From positions 132,067,129 to 132,131,128 of the forward strand of contig CP136064.1 of assembly GCA_032622095.1 (NCBI GenBank): a DNA stretch of 64,000 nucleotides, written 5' to 3'. The DNA comes from Siphonodentalium dalli. Lineage: Eukaryota; Mollusca; Scaphopoda; Gadilida; Siphonodentaliidae. The notes below the pieces were generated by a model. That model made no database searches. It was given only the letters and a program-made list of their open reading frames with translations, and was not told the DNA's origin. Shown one piece after another: positions 12,999 to 24,310 of this stretch; the stretch's first letter is position 1, and each line of letters opens with the position of its first letter. The translations under genes and the position numbers were made by a program.

Positions 12999-14104
12999 TT
13001 AAGCTTCAAGATGAAGTTCGTAAATTCAAGGAGAATAGCGTCACCTTCAGTTGGGATTGTCTGAACAATAAACAGTAACGGCCATTCATCATAACCAATT
13101 CAGTTTTATTTGGATAAGTGCTGCAAATTAACATTACTTGCAATCATTAAAAAGATGAGAAATAACCAGAAGGAATGAATTTGATTGCATGCCAGAACAA
13201 GACAGTATTTCAGACATTAGACATTTATGAGATACCCTTTTAAATTTCATGGTATGCAACAATCGGGTCAATGATATCTAGTCATCATTGAGTATTCACC
13301 AATTTTTATTACTTTTATTCGGGTAATACAACTGGATAATACATTAAGTTTTTTTTTTACTAAATTACGGTTTTCCACTGAGAAGTGGGACGGGATCCTG
13401 TGAAATCCAGAATGTTGCTAAATTTGAGGCTAAATAGTCACTATAGCTGTCTATATAGCCATATGCCAACAAACATGATACTAACATGCTTACAAACAAC
13501 ATTACATGGTCAGTACTTGTAAATTGTTTGAAAAAAAACCCATTTTGGAAAAAAAATTACAAGCACGATTGTTTCGGTCTCTGGACCACCCACCCACCCC
13601 GACCCTATATACGGATTTTATTTGTAGACCCCCCCCCCCATGTCGTCGGTGGTATATTTTGCCCCACGTCCTTTTCCTCGGTTGCTCATTATTGAAATGT
13701 GTACAAACGTGTACTGTTACACGCAGCATGTTTATGTGACCGGTATTCAATCTATGATTGACGCCAATCACCTTGATTGGATAATCCTATATGGCGCGGC
13801 GATGTCTTCCCATCGATGTCCAACGATAGCTTCGCATTGAGCGTCGCCTCGTAAAACTACCTGGACTATATTATAAACCCAGCCGGTGAATAGCACCCCA
13901 GTTGTTTAAGAAAACAACCATTATTTCAATATATGCGCATTATATTATGACGAGAGGATTGATCTTTGTCGAAATTATGCATACACGACTTTCATCCAAT
14001 CAAACGAAACATTTCCTTTAAGAAGCAGAGCGACCAAAATTCCACTATTTATAGCCTAAATAAATAACGTACATAGCTAAAACAAAGCGTTTCGAGCAAC
14101 CTTA

Positions 14105-14973
14105 GGGTACGTTCATACACTGGCAAGTTTGCACGGTATGGTTTGCAGGCATTTTGTCATAGAAAACGATATGGTGCCATAATATGAACGGAAACAAGCA
14201 TATAAAGTGCGTCTATACCACAGTTAACTACATGCTTAAGGAATGCTTTATTTACTCAATCATGAATTAACATGAAATTAGAGATGAATGTGAACATATA
14301 TACACTATTTACAACATAGTCATGCAGTCATCATCATCGTCGCATCATCATCATCATCACCATCATCACCACCAATATCATGCAATTATCATAATCGTCA
14401 ACTACTCGTCATTTCATCATCGTCATTCATCACCATCGTCCTCATCGTCACCATCATCAATCATCGTCGTCATTATCAGCATCACCTTTGCTATCATCAT
14501 CATCGTCATCATCAACAACATCATCTTCGTCATCGTCATTATTATCGTAATCGTCCTCATAATCCTCAATATCATCACCGCGGTCGTTATTTGTCGATCC
14601 TTTTCAGTCCTATTTTAATTAAAATACCTAGACATTTCTGAAGTTCGGGGTTGCTGGTAGCTAATAGTTTATAGAATTTCCATCTAGATGCGAGGTAAAA
14701 TATAGTAGTTCCACTAGTAACGATGATACCGGAATTAGCCTGTAAATATCATGCAATTATCTCGCAAGAATAAATCATACAGGTATTTGAAGGCAAATTC
14801 CAATAGCACTGTTACAAGTGGAATTAGATAAATGTTCCTCCTCATGTCTTTCGCTTTGGTAAAGATGCATGTTATGTACACGGTTCCGTTCATATTCTGG
14901 CACCATGTGGTTTTCTATGACGAATTCACTGCAAAAACATACCGTGCAAACTTGCCAGCGTATGAACGTAGCC
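14105..14973. mobile_element. 869 bp MITE, TTA duplication (Harbinger-like)
   Basis: The left end GGGTACGTTCATACACTGG and the inverse of the right end, GGCTACGTTCATACGCTGG, match and stay similar for about 95 bp. The trinucleotide TTA borders both sides (14102-14104, 14974-14976), as expected of PIF/Harbinger-type insertion. The interior is non-coding and holds a long degenerate ATC microsatellite. Confidence 0.7.
14320..14580 (+). repeat. Degenerate (ATC/GTC)n microsatellite
   Basis: Runs of CATCATCATCGTC with interruptions. A 98-codon ORF through it encodes only Ser, His and Ile runs and is an artefact of the repeat. Confidence 0.9.
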
Positions 14974-14976
14974 TTA

Positions 14977-16139
14977 TCTATTCAAGAAGAAGACAAATAA
15001 CAAATATGTCGCTGTACAACGTCATATTGCTCGGCAACTTCTAGAATATCTAGTTCGGAATACAGACGAAACACACCAGCCCCAGAAACTCATTCCCGGT
15101 ATTCGAATAATTTCTGCTATCTTGTAATTTTAATGTATTTTTTCAATTCAGACACGAGGATCCGTGCAATTGCTTCAATTCCATTTGTATTTGTAACTAT
15201 TTTTCAGATACATTAAAATATTCTTAAATTAAAGTAAAAGTCGGAAATACACATGGTACTGATAGTTTGTACTTTTCGGTATATTATGGTGATAATTTTC
15301 GCTACAAACCTTCAGCGGGACATGGCTAACGACATGGATGTTGATTCATTACTTGACACTATCTCAATAGACTTCTCCGGTGCTCGACAACTCAGCGCAC
15401 TTCTGGTAAGGATTAGATTACCATTAACTATGTCTGTGTGACGATCGGATCGTGCCACGGAAATCGATATGATATTCCACCTGGGGTTGGCTAAAACATC
15501 GTGTCAACGGCAATACATCTTACAAAGCTCATGAAACCCGAAGATTCTCTGATCGGCGCCGGGAATTCCCATGAATATGAGCGCGACAGTCGGAGACAGA
15601 TCGATATATTCCACAGTTGGCGAATGATATTTAAAATGCAGCATCATGCCAACAAGAACCCAGGACAACACGAGAACGCCATAAATAATGTCGACAAGAA
15701 ACCTTATTTACGTTAATATTTGACCGTGGTTCTTGTAGACATGGCCAGGATTTCTTTGTGTATCGTCCGCCCAGTGTCTACTCTTTCATATCGAAATGAA
15801 ATCAATAATGAATCGATTTCAATAACGTTAAGTAAGGTTAAATGGTTTGGGTTTTATGTCGCTTTTGAACATTTATATACATAACTGTCTACAATGTCCC
15901 GTTGGTGTCCATAATGCAGGCCACATATTTTAACAACCGTTCACAATAGGTAATTTATAAAACTTGCCAAGAAAAAAAATAAACTTTTCCTGCAGAGAAA
16001 TGTGATATGATCCAAATGTATAATATCATCAACCAGAAGGACATGGTCGTTCCCCCATCGTTGAAGAAATCACTCTAAAACAAATTAGAGGTCACACAGA
16101 AAAACAAAAATAATTCATAAAAACAATGTCACTGTAAAT
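14977..16139. other. Mostly empty stretch with one candidate exon
   Basis: No complete gene. On the plus strand 15316-15405 has an acceptor (CCTTCAG) and a donor (CTG|GTAAGG) around 30 open codons containing DMANDMDVDSLLDTIS, which looks like protein but is not recognised. On the minus strand 15508-15716 is open with a hydrophobic stretch, GVLVLSWVLVGMM, and could be an exon fragment of a membrane protein; the plus strand is also open here, so strand is ambiguous. Confidence 0.3.
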
Positions 16140-16265
16140 GACTTCATACCACGCAGCACGAACAACTGGAATAACCTGACAGCCATATGCATCACAGTAG
16201 CAGATGGGAACAATTTTAAATCCATACTGAACGACAAATGCAGAGGAAGAGCAAACAAATTTTAA
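16140..16265 (+). pseudogene. 3'-terminal fragment of a LINE reverse-transcriptase ORF
   Basis: Forty-one codons plus a TAA. They begin DFIPRSTNNWNNL and continue to a short Lys/Arg-rich tail. The pattern F-x-P-R-[TS]-x-x-x-W-N-x-L is the characteristic C terminus of CR1/L2/Jockey-type LINE ORF2 proteins. Everything 5' of it is missing or unrecognisable, as expected of a severely 5'-truncated copy. Confidence 0.6.
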
Positions 16266-16931
16266 TAATGAAAAACCAAAAATTATTTTGTTTTAATATG
16301 TATACATATAATCAAGTCGCCAGATACCACAGATAGTAAACATTGTGCTAAGAACTACAGCAAAGGTCAAGATCACAGATAAATCACAGGTAAAATAGAA
16401 ACTACTCGTGAAACCCCTCAATGAAGATGGCTCGCAATTCTTCAGCTGGGTGACAAATTTGTAAAGCCATAACACCAAATTCAGTTCTTCGGGAGGAATA
16501 TTTCAATTTCACTATATTCACCTTGAGATCACAGATAAGCTCTCAAGAGTTTTAAATCATAATTAGTTTTGTACAAAGTGTTATTATTACTTTGTTTTAA
16601 TAATAACTTGTCTATGTCCGCATCGTACTCAGATTCATGATTTTCCACAGTCGTATGCTGGCTCATAACTATAACCACCACCCCCACAAAGCTGCAATAC
16701 TAACGTGAACAGCAGGATGATTTTGAATCAATGTTAATCTTTCAAACGGAACATTTGTGCGCAAATCAATTCATGAATGTTGACGATAGTTTTCGTTTTA
16801 TAGTTGAACCCATCAATTTTCACGCAATTCATATGATAATCAGTGTTACTCCTCATCTCAACCCTATCAGCAACAAAATGAGAGCGTCATGAGAATGTAA
16901 AGGCATGCCATTAATGCAGCATAATCCCTGT

Positions 16932-17425
16932 CGGTTTAGGTTTGTACTTTTTAAGATGGCGGCGCCCAGTGGTGAGGATATATATTGGTGTATATTGTTT
17001 TCAAGCGTCAATCAACGACATCTTTCTGAGACCCAGCTTTGCACAGTTTTGTGGGAATTGGCAGCCAACCATCAAATAAGATACGTTTCGCATGACAATC
17101 AATTGAAATGTGGCATTTGGAGTAAAATTGTCATAATATTTTGAAATTGCCTCGAGGCGACGAAAGACAGCTTTTTCGTAATTTTTTGGGCCTGTCTTCA
17201 TGGATCCGAAAATCTATGTATTGGCATGTGTAGATTATGTTACCAGAAATCTTCGGAATACAAAACCGGCGATATTTGTATTGTCTACTTTGATAAACGA
17301 CCTTTGAATATTTCAAAAGGTTCAGGTTCAGATTCACAATATTTCCGATGATTTTGTTCAGGTTCAGACAATTTTTGTTCAGGTTCGGACAATTTTCGTT
17401 CAGGTTCGGACACATCAAAACGTCA
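16932..17425 (+). repeat. Dispersed promoter-like repeat, copy 1
   Basis: Shared with 48605-49140 and, inverted, with 63555-64000. It starts GGTTTAGGTTTG, contains AAGATGGCGGCGCCCAG (a YY1-type core, AAGATGGCGGC), and about 400 bp further on carries tandem ~21 bp units of the form GTTCAGGTTCGGACAATTTT (17339-17415). Those units give spurious frames reading FRSGSDN repeats. It may be a dispersed 5' region of a gene or a LINE. Confidence 0.65.
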
Positions 17426-17584
17426 CCGAGAAGTGAAATGGCGAGATGCAGTCGCGTTGTGTTTGTGCGTATTGTTTATCTTCTATTCTTTAAAAAAAAA
17501 ACTGGCATTGCATGGTCATTGAGATTATACTGGTATTCACTGGTAATGATGTAACATTTATTTCGGAACTGAGTTAAAGCATTC

Positions 17585-17893
17585 AATGATTTTTGCTCTG
17601 GATACTTCATTTCATAAGGATAGAGACAACATATGTGATCGGTGCGGAATGTCATTTCTCACGAGCAGTGGGGTGCGGAAGCATTTGCTCCATAAACATG
17701 GAGGCGACATTAACATGTGAGGATTGTGCATGGGACTGAGTTCATCGACAAGGCTTCGTTAACAGTCCACTAATCGACCAAGCAAAATAAGGAAGCGCCT
17801 TTCGCCTGTGACAAATGCAATCATGCATTTGTACGAATGACAACTTTGAGACGACATTTTAAGCGTCAGCATGAGGCGGAAATACAGAACTGA
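17585..17893 (+). pseudogene. Broken three-finger C2H2 zinc-finger gene
   Basis: From ATG 17585 the frame gives a complete first finger, NICDRCGMSF...VRKHLLHKH, then stops at TGA after GGDINM. A second finger is recognisable only by changing frame (TCEDC, then GTEFIDKASLTVH). A third, complete finger, FACDKCNHAF...LRRHFKRQH, ends in TGA at 17893. Three spaced C2H2 modules with one frame change and two internal stops indicate a decayed gene or exon, not a chance ORF. Zinc-finger proteins of this type bind DNA; the target is unknown. It lies just downstream of the promoter-like repeat at 16932-17425; whether they were one transcription unit is unproven. Confidence 0.6.
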
Positions 17894-19918
17894 AATGCAA
17901 ACAGTATTACAGTTGAGTTTTTTTTAGATATCTTGATTTTTCGGAATTGTTCAAATTCTGACGCATTTCCATTAGGCCATATGCGAATGCAGTCATGTGT
18001 AGATCAAGTAATGCCAAATTCATAATTCATTGATATATATACAAATAAGTAAAATGTATATCCCAAAATGGCCGCCAAAATGGCCAAAATAGAGTTAAAA
18101 TAAAAAAACATTGCAAAATCGAATAGATACTCGCATAAAAGTGACAAAAAGTTCGAATTATGTGAGGAAGAATGATTGCAGAGTATAAGACAAACATGTT
18201 ATCAGAGATGTACGAATTCTATCTAATATATCTCGCGAGAGATATAGCGAAAAGCAATGTCTCGTACAATGGTTAAATCTGGACGTTTTGGGCGCAAAGA
18301 AACGGAAGAATAAGGCAATTTTTTCTGCACTATTGATCTTGAACCGTGTGATATATGTACACCAAACTGTAAAATGAAATATAATAGCGATGAACTGATT
18401 CTGTTACCTTAATTTAAGAGAAGCCGAAATATATGTGCTCATAGCAGTCTCACGAATGTGACCAGTCATCGTTTCTTTTGATATATACACCATCAAACCT
18501 TGCAAAATACACTGCTATATATAGAGCAGTACGAGAGATATTCATAGAGTAATGGGTGAAATGTGTAGATTATATTGTCCGCGTCTTAAAATATTAGTCA
18601 TTGTTGCCTGCGATCAAGTAATAAAACGCGAATATTTCGCTTTAATCAGACGAATGCGTGGTGGTATACTATGAACTCAATTTATCAAAACACAAAGTAG
18701 TACCATATACTATATTCACAAAAATCTAAAGTTTACCAAAATTGCCTACATACTCAGAGATTGTCTTTATACCTGGAAATAATACTTGGTTATATCCACC
18801 AATGTGACATATATACGCGAAGGTACTCTATTGTCTGCAACCGCATTAACGTGTGTATGCCTTCTCCCTAATGTTACACATATCTGCTGGACTCACAACC
18901 ATAAATAGCAACATTGAGTCAATGGTCAACGCTGAAATAACAGCTTTAAGCACTGATCACCTGATATTTTGTACAAGCTCATGGGTGGTTTTGGTAAGAT
19001 ATTTTAAAATGACAAGATACTGAAATCTAGTATTGCATGTACATTGCGTAATAGCATATTCCAATTGCAAGTTGCCAATGAAGTAATTTGAACAAAAGTG
19101 TCTACTAACACAACGGTTTTGGAAACAGCAAGAAAATTAGTCTTATATAAAATGTGCGATGTACTGTATATTTGATCTGGTGAGACAGAGTGCTGATTTT
19201 TTAAAGAGATGGCGGATTCTTTGCAATATAATAAGCATTGCAACATATGTGAATGGTATATTATCACGGACAGTGCTGAAAATTCCGGAAATGTAGCTAT
19301 TATTTATACCGCAAGGATTTGCATTTAAGTTTCTGCGTTATACATTCAACAATTAATCATCACACCGAAAGCAACTACCATACACTGTGGGGCGAAGCAT
19401 TACTTCGTGTGTTGCATGCCCGAAATTATTATTTTTGGGCCCGACTGTAATAAGAAAACCCGGAACTTTTAAAGACGTAAACAATTAGGTTAGACTAGCA
19501 TTGCAATGACGATTAATCTTCCAGATGGATCCGTTTTAATGATTTGTGTACCTTTAAAGATATTTAACAACAGACTTGTATATTACCAATACGTATTTTA
19601 CCTACTAGGTGATTATACAATATGTTGCTTTCGTCGTGGCATGGCGGTTGCGGCTATTTTGACAGTCATTTCATTAGCACGATTGTATTATTCTGACCAT
19701 GTCACTATATTCGCTCTCGTACTCATATTTAACATAAACTGGTATAACTGCGTAATTCATATGACTAGGTTAGACAAAATAGAATAGCAAAATATGATCA
19801 GGTCGTAGACAACAAAGTTTTGGGGTAGGGTTATGTTTTTATACGTTTTGACCACTTATGATATGCGTACTCGTTAATTCTGCCTATTATAGCGAAGGAG
19901 TGGTGTCTGTTCATTTTT
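17894..19918. other. AT-rich stretch without a supported gene
   Basis: AT-rich with dispersed short repeats, including ATGGCCGCCAAAATGGCC near 18068. A 93-codon plus-strand ORF at 19506-19787 begins with ATG and is hydrophobic, but it has no family resemblance and no supporting splice or promoter signal, so it is not called as a gene. Confidence 0.5.
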
Positions 19919-20866
19919 TTTCAAATTCAAATTCAAATTCAAATATTTATTCTCAAACCAAATATATATGGTAATAGAGACACAATATATCAACATGCCC
20001 CCCCCCCCATAATTTTATTTTCATATAAAATATTCATGTATAATTATGCATTTTCATTAAACCGAAGTAACTATGTTCACATGGGGTGAGCGATGCCGAT
20101 AGCTATTAGTTCGCATGCGCCGGCAAACATATAATACGTCTATTTTATATAAACGTGAGTGTTATTTCCATTAACAGTTAAATTTTTTATCAATGTGGCT
20201 AGATAGAGTCGTTCTAGTGTGACCAAAATGTATGAATATACATCCACACACATTTGATTGTATAATAATTGCGTTAGTTCTTAAAAAAAACCTCACTTAT
20301 ACATGTATCTACCTTTTACATAGTGACGACCCCCTCCCCCAGACACCATCCCACCAATAATCCAATAAATTCATTTGACACCGTTCGCAGCCGGTGGGAG
20401 AGATGTTCTCAGTGCACGTGCTAAGCGTTCAAAAACAAACTCAGGCGACACCGATGGACGCATCTCGATATAAACATTTCAGATCTCTTTAGGTCAGTGT
20501 CGCGAAGTTCGACTTGGGTTCGGATTGTGTTTTCGTGATCTACGTGAATTTCTGCATTTCATCGTTTACCTCCTTATTGCATGGATATATTAGCACCCTG
20601 GCACTTGGCTACTGAGAACAACCTCCCAGCGTAACGGTACATATGATAATAAGAGATGGGTGAGTATGACTTGTTACTGTATAGTCGGCAACTATGACGT
20701 CCACTTTGAAACATATATGAATACAGTCACGAACAAAACATGTATAACAAAATAAAATATGAATAGATCGGGCGACCCCAATATTGCCACAGACTATTGT
20801 TCCATCAGTATATGGTTGTATAAACGACTTGTTTATTTCATGTTTAAAGTTATATATAACGGTTTT

Positions 20867-23800
20867 CTAGGAATCTTGCATTAGGGCACTGAAAATACAG
20901 GAAATAACTTTGCACAAGTTTCGTAAAACCTTTGGCTTATTGTTATTCATCAATTGATTCATTTTCACCATTGTCGGTCTAGTATAGTAATATGGTGCGA
21001 TAAATTTGCGTCTCTGATACTCGAATTTATCGCAAATAAGTAACACATGTAGTTCATCGCCGATTTCGCCGGAGTAACAAAAGCGACACGAAGAAGGGTT
21101 TTCATCAGCCCAATCTCCCGTTTCAATCGGTAATCTGTGGTTTCTCGTTCTGAATTTGAGAAGTGTATGTGCTTCTTTTCTGCTTAGACTGTTAAAATAG
21201 CTTTCATACCCAAAAGCGGGCTTAATGTTTTTATACAATTTACATTTACTTGATGTGTTTAATATGGTCCACCATTCTTGAGTGTATTTGTCTTGAACCG
21301 CAGTCTGCATAACCGTATTGAAGGCCTTAATTGAACTTACATCATGTGTTTCCCACATATGGCTATGTCCGAGTGAATTCAGCAGGTTATTAACGTAGTT
21401 TATCCATATCGATTTGCTGCGGAGCTGTCTGTTCTGACTGAATCGCGTACACAATGACCAATAGAGTAGATAACTTATTTTCTGGCGTTTGCCACTGATG
21501 AGTTTCGCCCAAAATTTCAAGATTCGTAGTTCGATTTTGGTTTTTATCGGATATAGTCCTAGCTCTCCATACACGAATGCCGTTGGTGTACTAGTTTTCA
21601 TCTTCATGACATATTTCAAAAACCACAGCTCTGTTCTCTGGATAATATCATTGTTGTAAATACCCCAGATTTCTGACCCATATAATATAATTGGGACGAC
21701 AGTTTTTTCATAGATATCAATTATGCATTCAACGGATAAGTCAAATTGTCTGATCTTGCAAATTAACGCAAACATTGCTCTCTTTGCTTGTTCACATCGA
21801 GACTTTTTCTCATTTAAAAAGGAGCCGTTTTTATGGAAAGTTACTCCAAGATATTTGTATCCATCAGTTACTTCGATATGTTGATTATTGAACGCGAAGG
21901 ACTGTGGAAGTTTATCTTTTTTTCTGTGACGACCGAATATGACAACATTACTTTTAGAATTATTGATTTTTAATTTCCAGAGTTCACAATATTCTGCATA
22001 ATCATTTAGCATATGTTGTAGCCCCTGGGGTGTGAATGAGAATAGCACTGTGTCGTCGGCATAAAGAAGACAAAATAATTTCAGATAATTTTCATTCAAG
22101 TTTTGAAAATCGGTTATATGTATGCCATTTTCAGAATTAGCGCCAAGTTTCATCTCCAAATCATTTGTATACAGGGAGAATAACACGGGTGACAGATTTT
22201 CACCTTGTCTAACACCAACTTCACAATCAAATAGATCGGAATATTCATTATCTGAGATGACACACGATTTTATACTTTCGTACATATTTCTGATAACTAC
22301 AAGAATTCTACCTGATATTCCTACCTCTATCAGTTTTCGCCAGAGTGCAGCCCGCCAGACGTTGTCGAAGGCCTTAGATAGGTCTATAAATGCGCAATAT
22401 AACTTTTTCTTTCTAGCTTTCGCTAAGTCTATCACAGCGTTTAGAGTAAAGATGTGATCGACAGTGGAGTAGTCCTTTCTAAAGCCTGCCTGGTTTTCAA
22501 AGAGTATTGCATTTTGGTCCAGAAAAAGCTGGATCCGTTCGCTAATTATCGATGTGAATAACTTCGCAATACAACTTACAAGCGTAATTGGTCGATAATT
22601 TTCTGGGAGTTGCGAATCTTTACCCTTGTATAATGGTTGTATAACGCCAATGCCCCATTCGGTGGGAATGATGCCTGTTTTTAAAATTAGGTTGAAATAT
22701 AATTGTAGAAATGGCTTCAAAGGGGTTGCCATTTTGATATATTCATTCTTGATACCATCAATACCTGGGGCGCGCCCAAATTTAAGTTTTCGGAGTGCTT
22801 CGTCGATTTCATCAAGTTTAATATCGTAGTCTAGCGCAGACGTTTGAATATCTGCCACGTTACTCGTTGTGTGATCGGTGATATCTACATCTGAATCTGA
22901 ATGGTTAAGTGCAGCAAAATAGTCATGAAAATCCTTCAAATCGGGTACTCGACTGGGCCGGGTTTGTCTTTTGCCGCGTCCAATGTATCTCCAATATCCG
23001 CGGGGGTTTCGGGATCTCAATTCGGATATTTTCTTACCGGTGTCTACTTTGTATTTTAGTCTACTCCGCCTTATTGTCGATTTGTATTCACCTCGGGATT
23101 TCTCAAGGCATTGTTTATTTGTGTTATTTTGATTCAATCGGAAACGTTTATATGCTTTGCGATACTGACGTCTTGAGTTGGCACAGTCTCTAGAGAACCA
23201 CGGATTTTTTACTCGCATGTTTGTGGCTGCATGTTTTCGCTTTTTGCTCGTCCCCATACTCGCGGCCGCGCTACGTAAGAAAATAGTTTTCAGCTTATCA
23301 TTTACATCATCTATATCAATGCGGGACACGTCACTTCTCATATGTAATGAGAAAATGTCTTCATTCAAATCAGTCACTAATTTTGGATCAATGTTTTCTA
23401 TATACTCACGTTCGTATTCATTGTTCCACGGTTTGATAGTTTCATGGTTTGAGTTTTCCGACACTAATGATATTGGCTTACCAGTACTCGGTGCTACAGT
23501 TGGACTACTCACAGACACTTCAAATGAGATCTTACAGTAAATATGGCTATGTACATCACTAAGGAGGTTGTTAAAATCGCCCACACAGAACTCGCTAATC
23601 AATGGCATGAACAGATATGCCGCGACTGCGTAGTCCACTACACTTACATTTCGACAAGTTACTTTACCAATTCCATCGTCACTACCAACTCTACCATTTA
23701 CTATGAGGGATTCCACAGTCTTGCACATGTCGACCAATTTATACCCATAATTATTCGTTTTTGTGTCTTGTGATGACCGTTTGGAACATTCAAACTGTTC

Positions 23801-24310
23801 ACCGGGGAAAGGTTTATCAGGGGTAACAAAATCAACTAGGCGAGCTGTCCTAGCATTGAAGTCGCCCATCAATATAATATGTTCACTAATCATTCTAACT
23901 TCAACAATGGAGGCATGGATTTCATTGAAGCATGTGTTAGAACTGAACTTTGTACCTTCCGGTGGTATATAAACATTTCCAAAAATCAAAGATAAATTCG
24001 GTTCTGCTTTGAATCTAAACCAAGCAACAAATTCATTTTTAATATCAAGTGGCTCGGTAAAATCTACCAAATTATTTTTAACTAGAACACATAAACCTCC
24101 CGATCTGTATCTAGAAATTGTTTCTCTATTTTGTTGTATTAGTGTTTTGAAACCAGGTACCTCTATAACATCCGCTTCGTCGGTTTTGGTTTCTTGTATA
24201 CATAGCACATCAAATTGTTCAATGAAACTTATGAATTCTGGCTCGTTTTGCTTACTCATTATTCCTGCTACATTTAGAGAATATATTTTCAGTTCCATCT
24301 CATGCTTCAT
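20867..24310 (-). CDS. LINE ORF2: AP endonuclease - reverse transcriptase
   Basis: 1147 codons, uninterrupted. Residues ~5-240 are an exonuclease-endonuclease-phosphatase (APE) domain that nicks the target DNA: SLNVAGI at the start, QETKTDE with the catalytic Glu, then LMGDFNAR (D-x-N) and a C-terminal block ending SDVHSH. Residues ~490-790 are the reverse transcriptase: APGIDGIKNEYIK, NYRPITL, QAGFRKDYST, then FIDLSKAFDNVW, GVRQGENLSPVLF and the catalytic LLYADDTVLFS. The C terminus (~1040-1110) has a cysteine-rich block (CRFCYSGEIGDELHVLLIC). It performs target-primed reverse transcription of its own RNA. ATG at 24310 overlaps the ORF1 stop. All catalytic motifs are present, so activity is plausible. 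Confidence 0.93.
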   Translation of the reverse strand: MKHEMELKIYSLNVAGIMSKQNEPEFISFIEQFDVLCIQETKTDEADVIEVPGFKTLIQQNRETISRYRSGGLCVLVKNNLVDFTEPLDIKNEFVAWFRFKAEPNLSLIFGNVYIPPEGTKFSSNTCFNEIHASIVEVRMISEHIILMGDFNARTARLVDFVTPDKPFPGEQFECSKRSSQDTKTNNYGYKLVDMCKTVESLIVNGRVGSDDGIGKVTCRNVSVVDYAVAAYLFMPLISEFCVGDFNNLLSDVHSHIYCKISFEVSVSSPTVAPSTGKPISLVSENSNHETIKPWNNEYEREYIENIDPKLVTDLNEDIFSLHMRSDVSRIDIDDVNDKLKTIFLRSAAASMGTSKKRKHAATNMRVKNPWFSRDCANSRRQYRKAYKRFRLNQNNTNKQCLEKSRGEYKSTIRRSRLKYKVDTGKKISELRSRNPRGYWRYIGRGKRQTRPSRVPDLKDFHDYFAALNHSDSDVDITDHTTSNVADIQTSALDYDIKLDEIDEALRKLKFGRAPGIDGIKNEYIKMATPLKPFLQLYFNLILKTGIIPTEWGIGVIQPLYKGKDSQLPENYRPITLVSCIAKLFTSIISERIQLFLDQNAILFENQAGFRKDYSTVDHIFTLNAVIDLAKARKKKLYCAFIDLSKAFDNVWRAALWRKLIEVGISGRILVVIRNMYESIKSCVISDNEYSDLFDCEVGVRQGENLSPVLFSLYTNDLEMKLGANSENGIHITDFQNLNENYLKLFCLLYADDTVLFSFTPQGLQHMLNDYAEYCELWKLKINNSKSNVVIFGRHRKKDKLPQSFAFNNQHIEVTDGYKYLGVTFHKNGSFLNEKKSRCEQAKRAMFALICKIRQFDLSVECIIDIYEKTVVPIILYGSEIWGIYNNDIIQRTELWFLKYVMKMKTSTPTAFVYGELGLYPIKTKIELRILKFWAKLISGKRQKISYLLYWSLCTRFSQNRQLRSKSIWINYVNNLLNSLGHSHMWETHDVSSIKAFNTVMQTAVQDKYTQEWWTILNTSSKCKLYKNIKPAFGYESYFNSLSRKEAHTLLKFRTRNHRLPIETGDWADENPSSCRFCYSGEIGDELHVLLICDKFEYQRRKFIAPYYYTRPTMVKMNQLMNNNKPKVLRNLCKVISCIFSALMQDS

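Larger units (their letters stand above)
8362..13898 (+). mobile_element. TIR element, array copy 4 (subtype A), twice interrupted
   Basis: Fourth unit, closest to copy 1 in sequence. It opens GGGTGCTATTCACC, is cut about 37 bp in by a 1.93 kb insertion (8400-10327), and is cut again at a TTAA by a 971 bp insertion (12028-12998). Without these it is about 2.64 kb, the standard unit length. It ends AGCACCC followed by CAG at 13899-13901, the right edge of the array. The G run here (about 10809-10832) is the longest of the four and may form a G-quadruplex. Confidence 0.8.

Noticed and set aside
14322..14618. 98-codon Ser/His/Ile-rich frame
   Set aside because: Pure translation of an ATC/GTC microsatellite.
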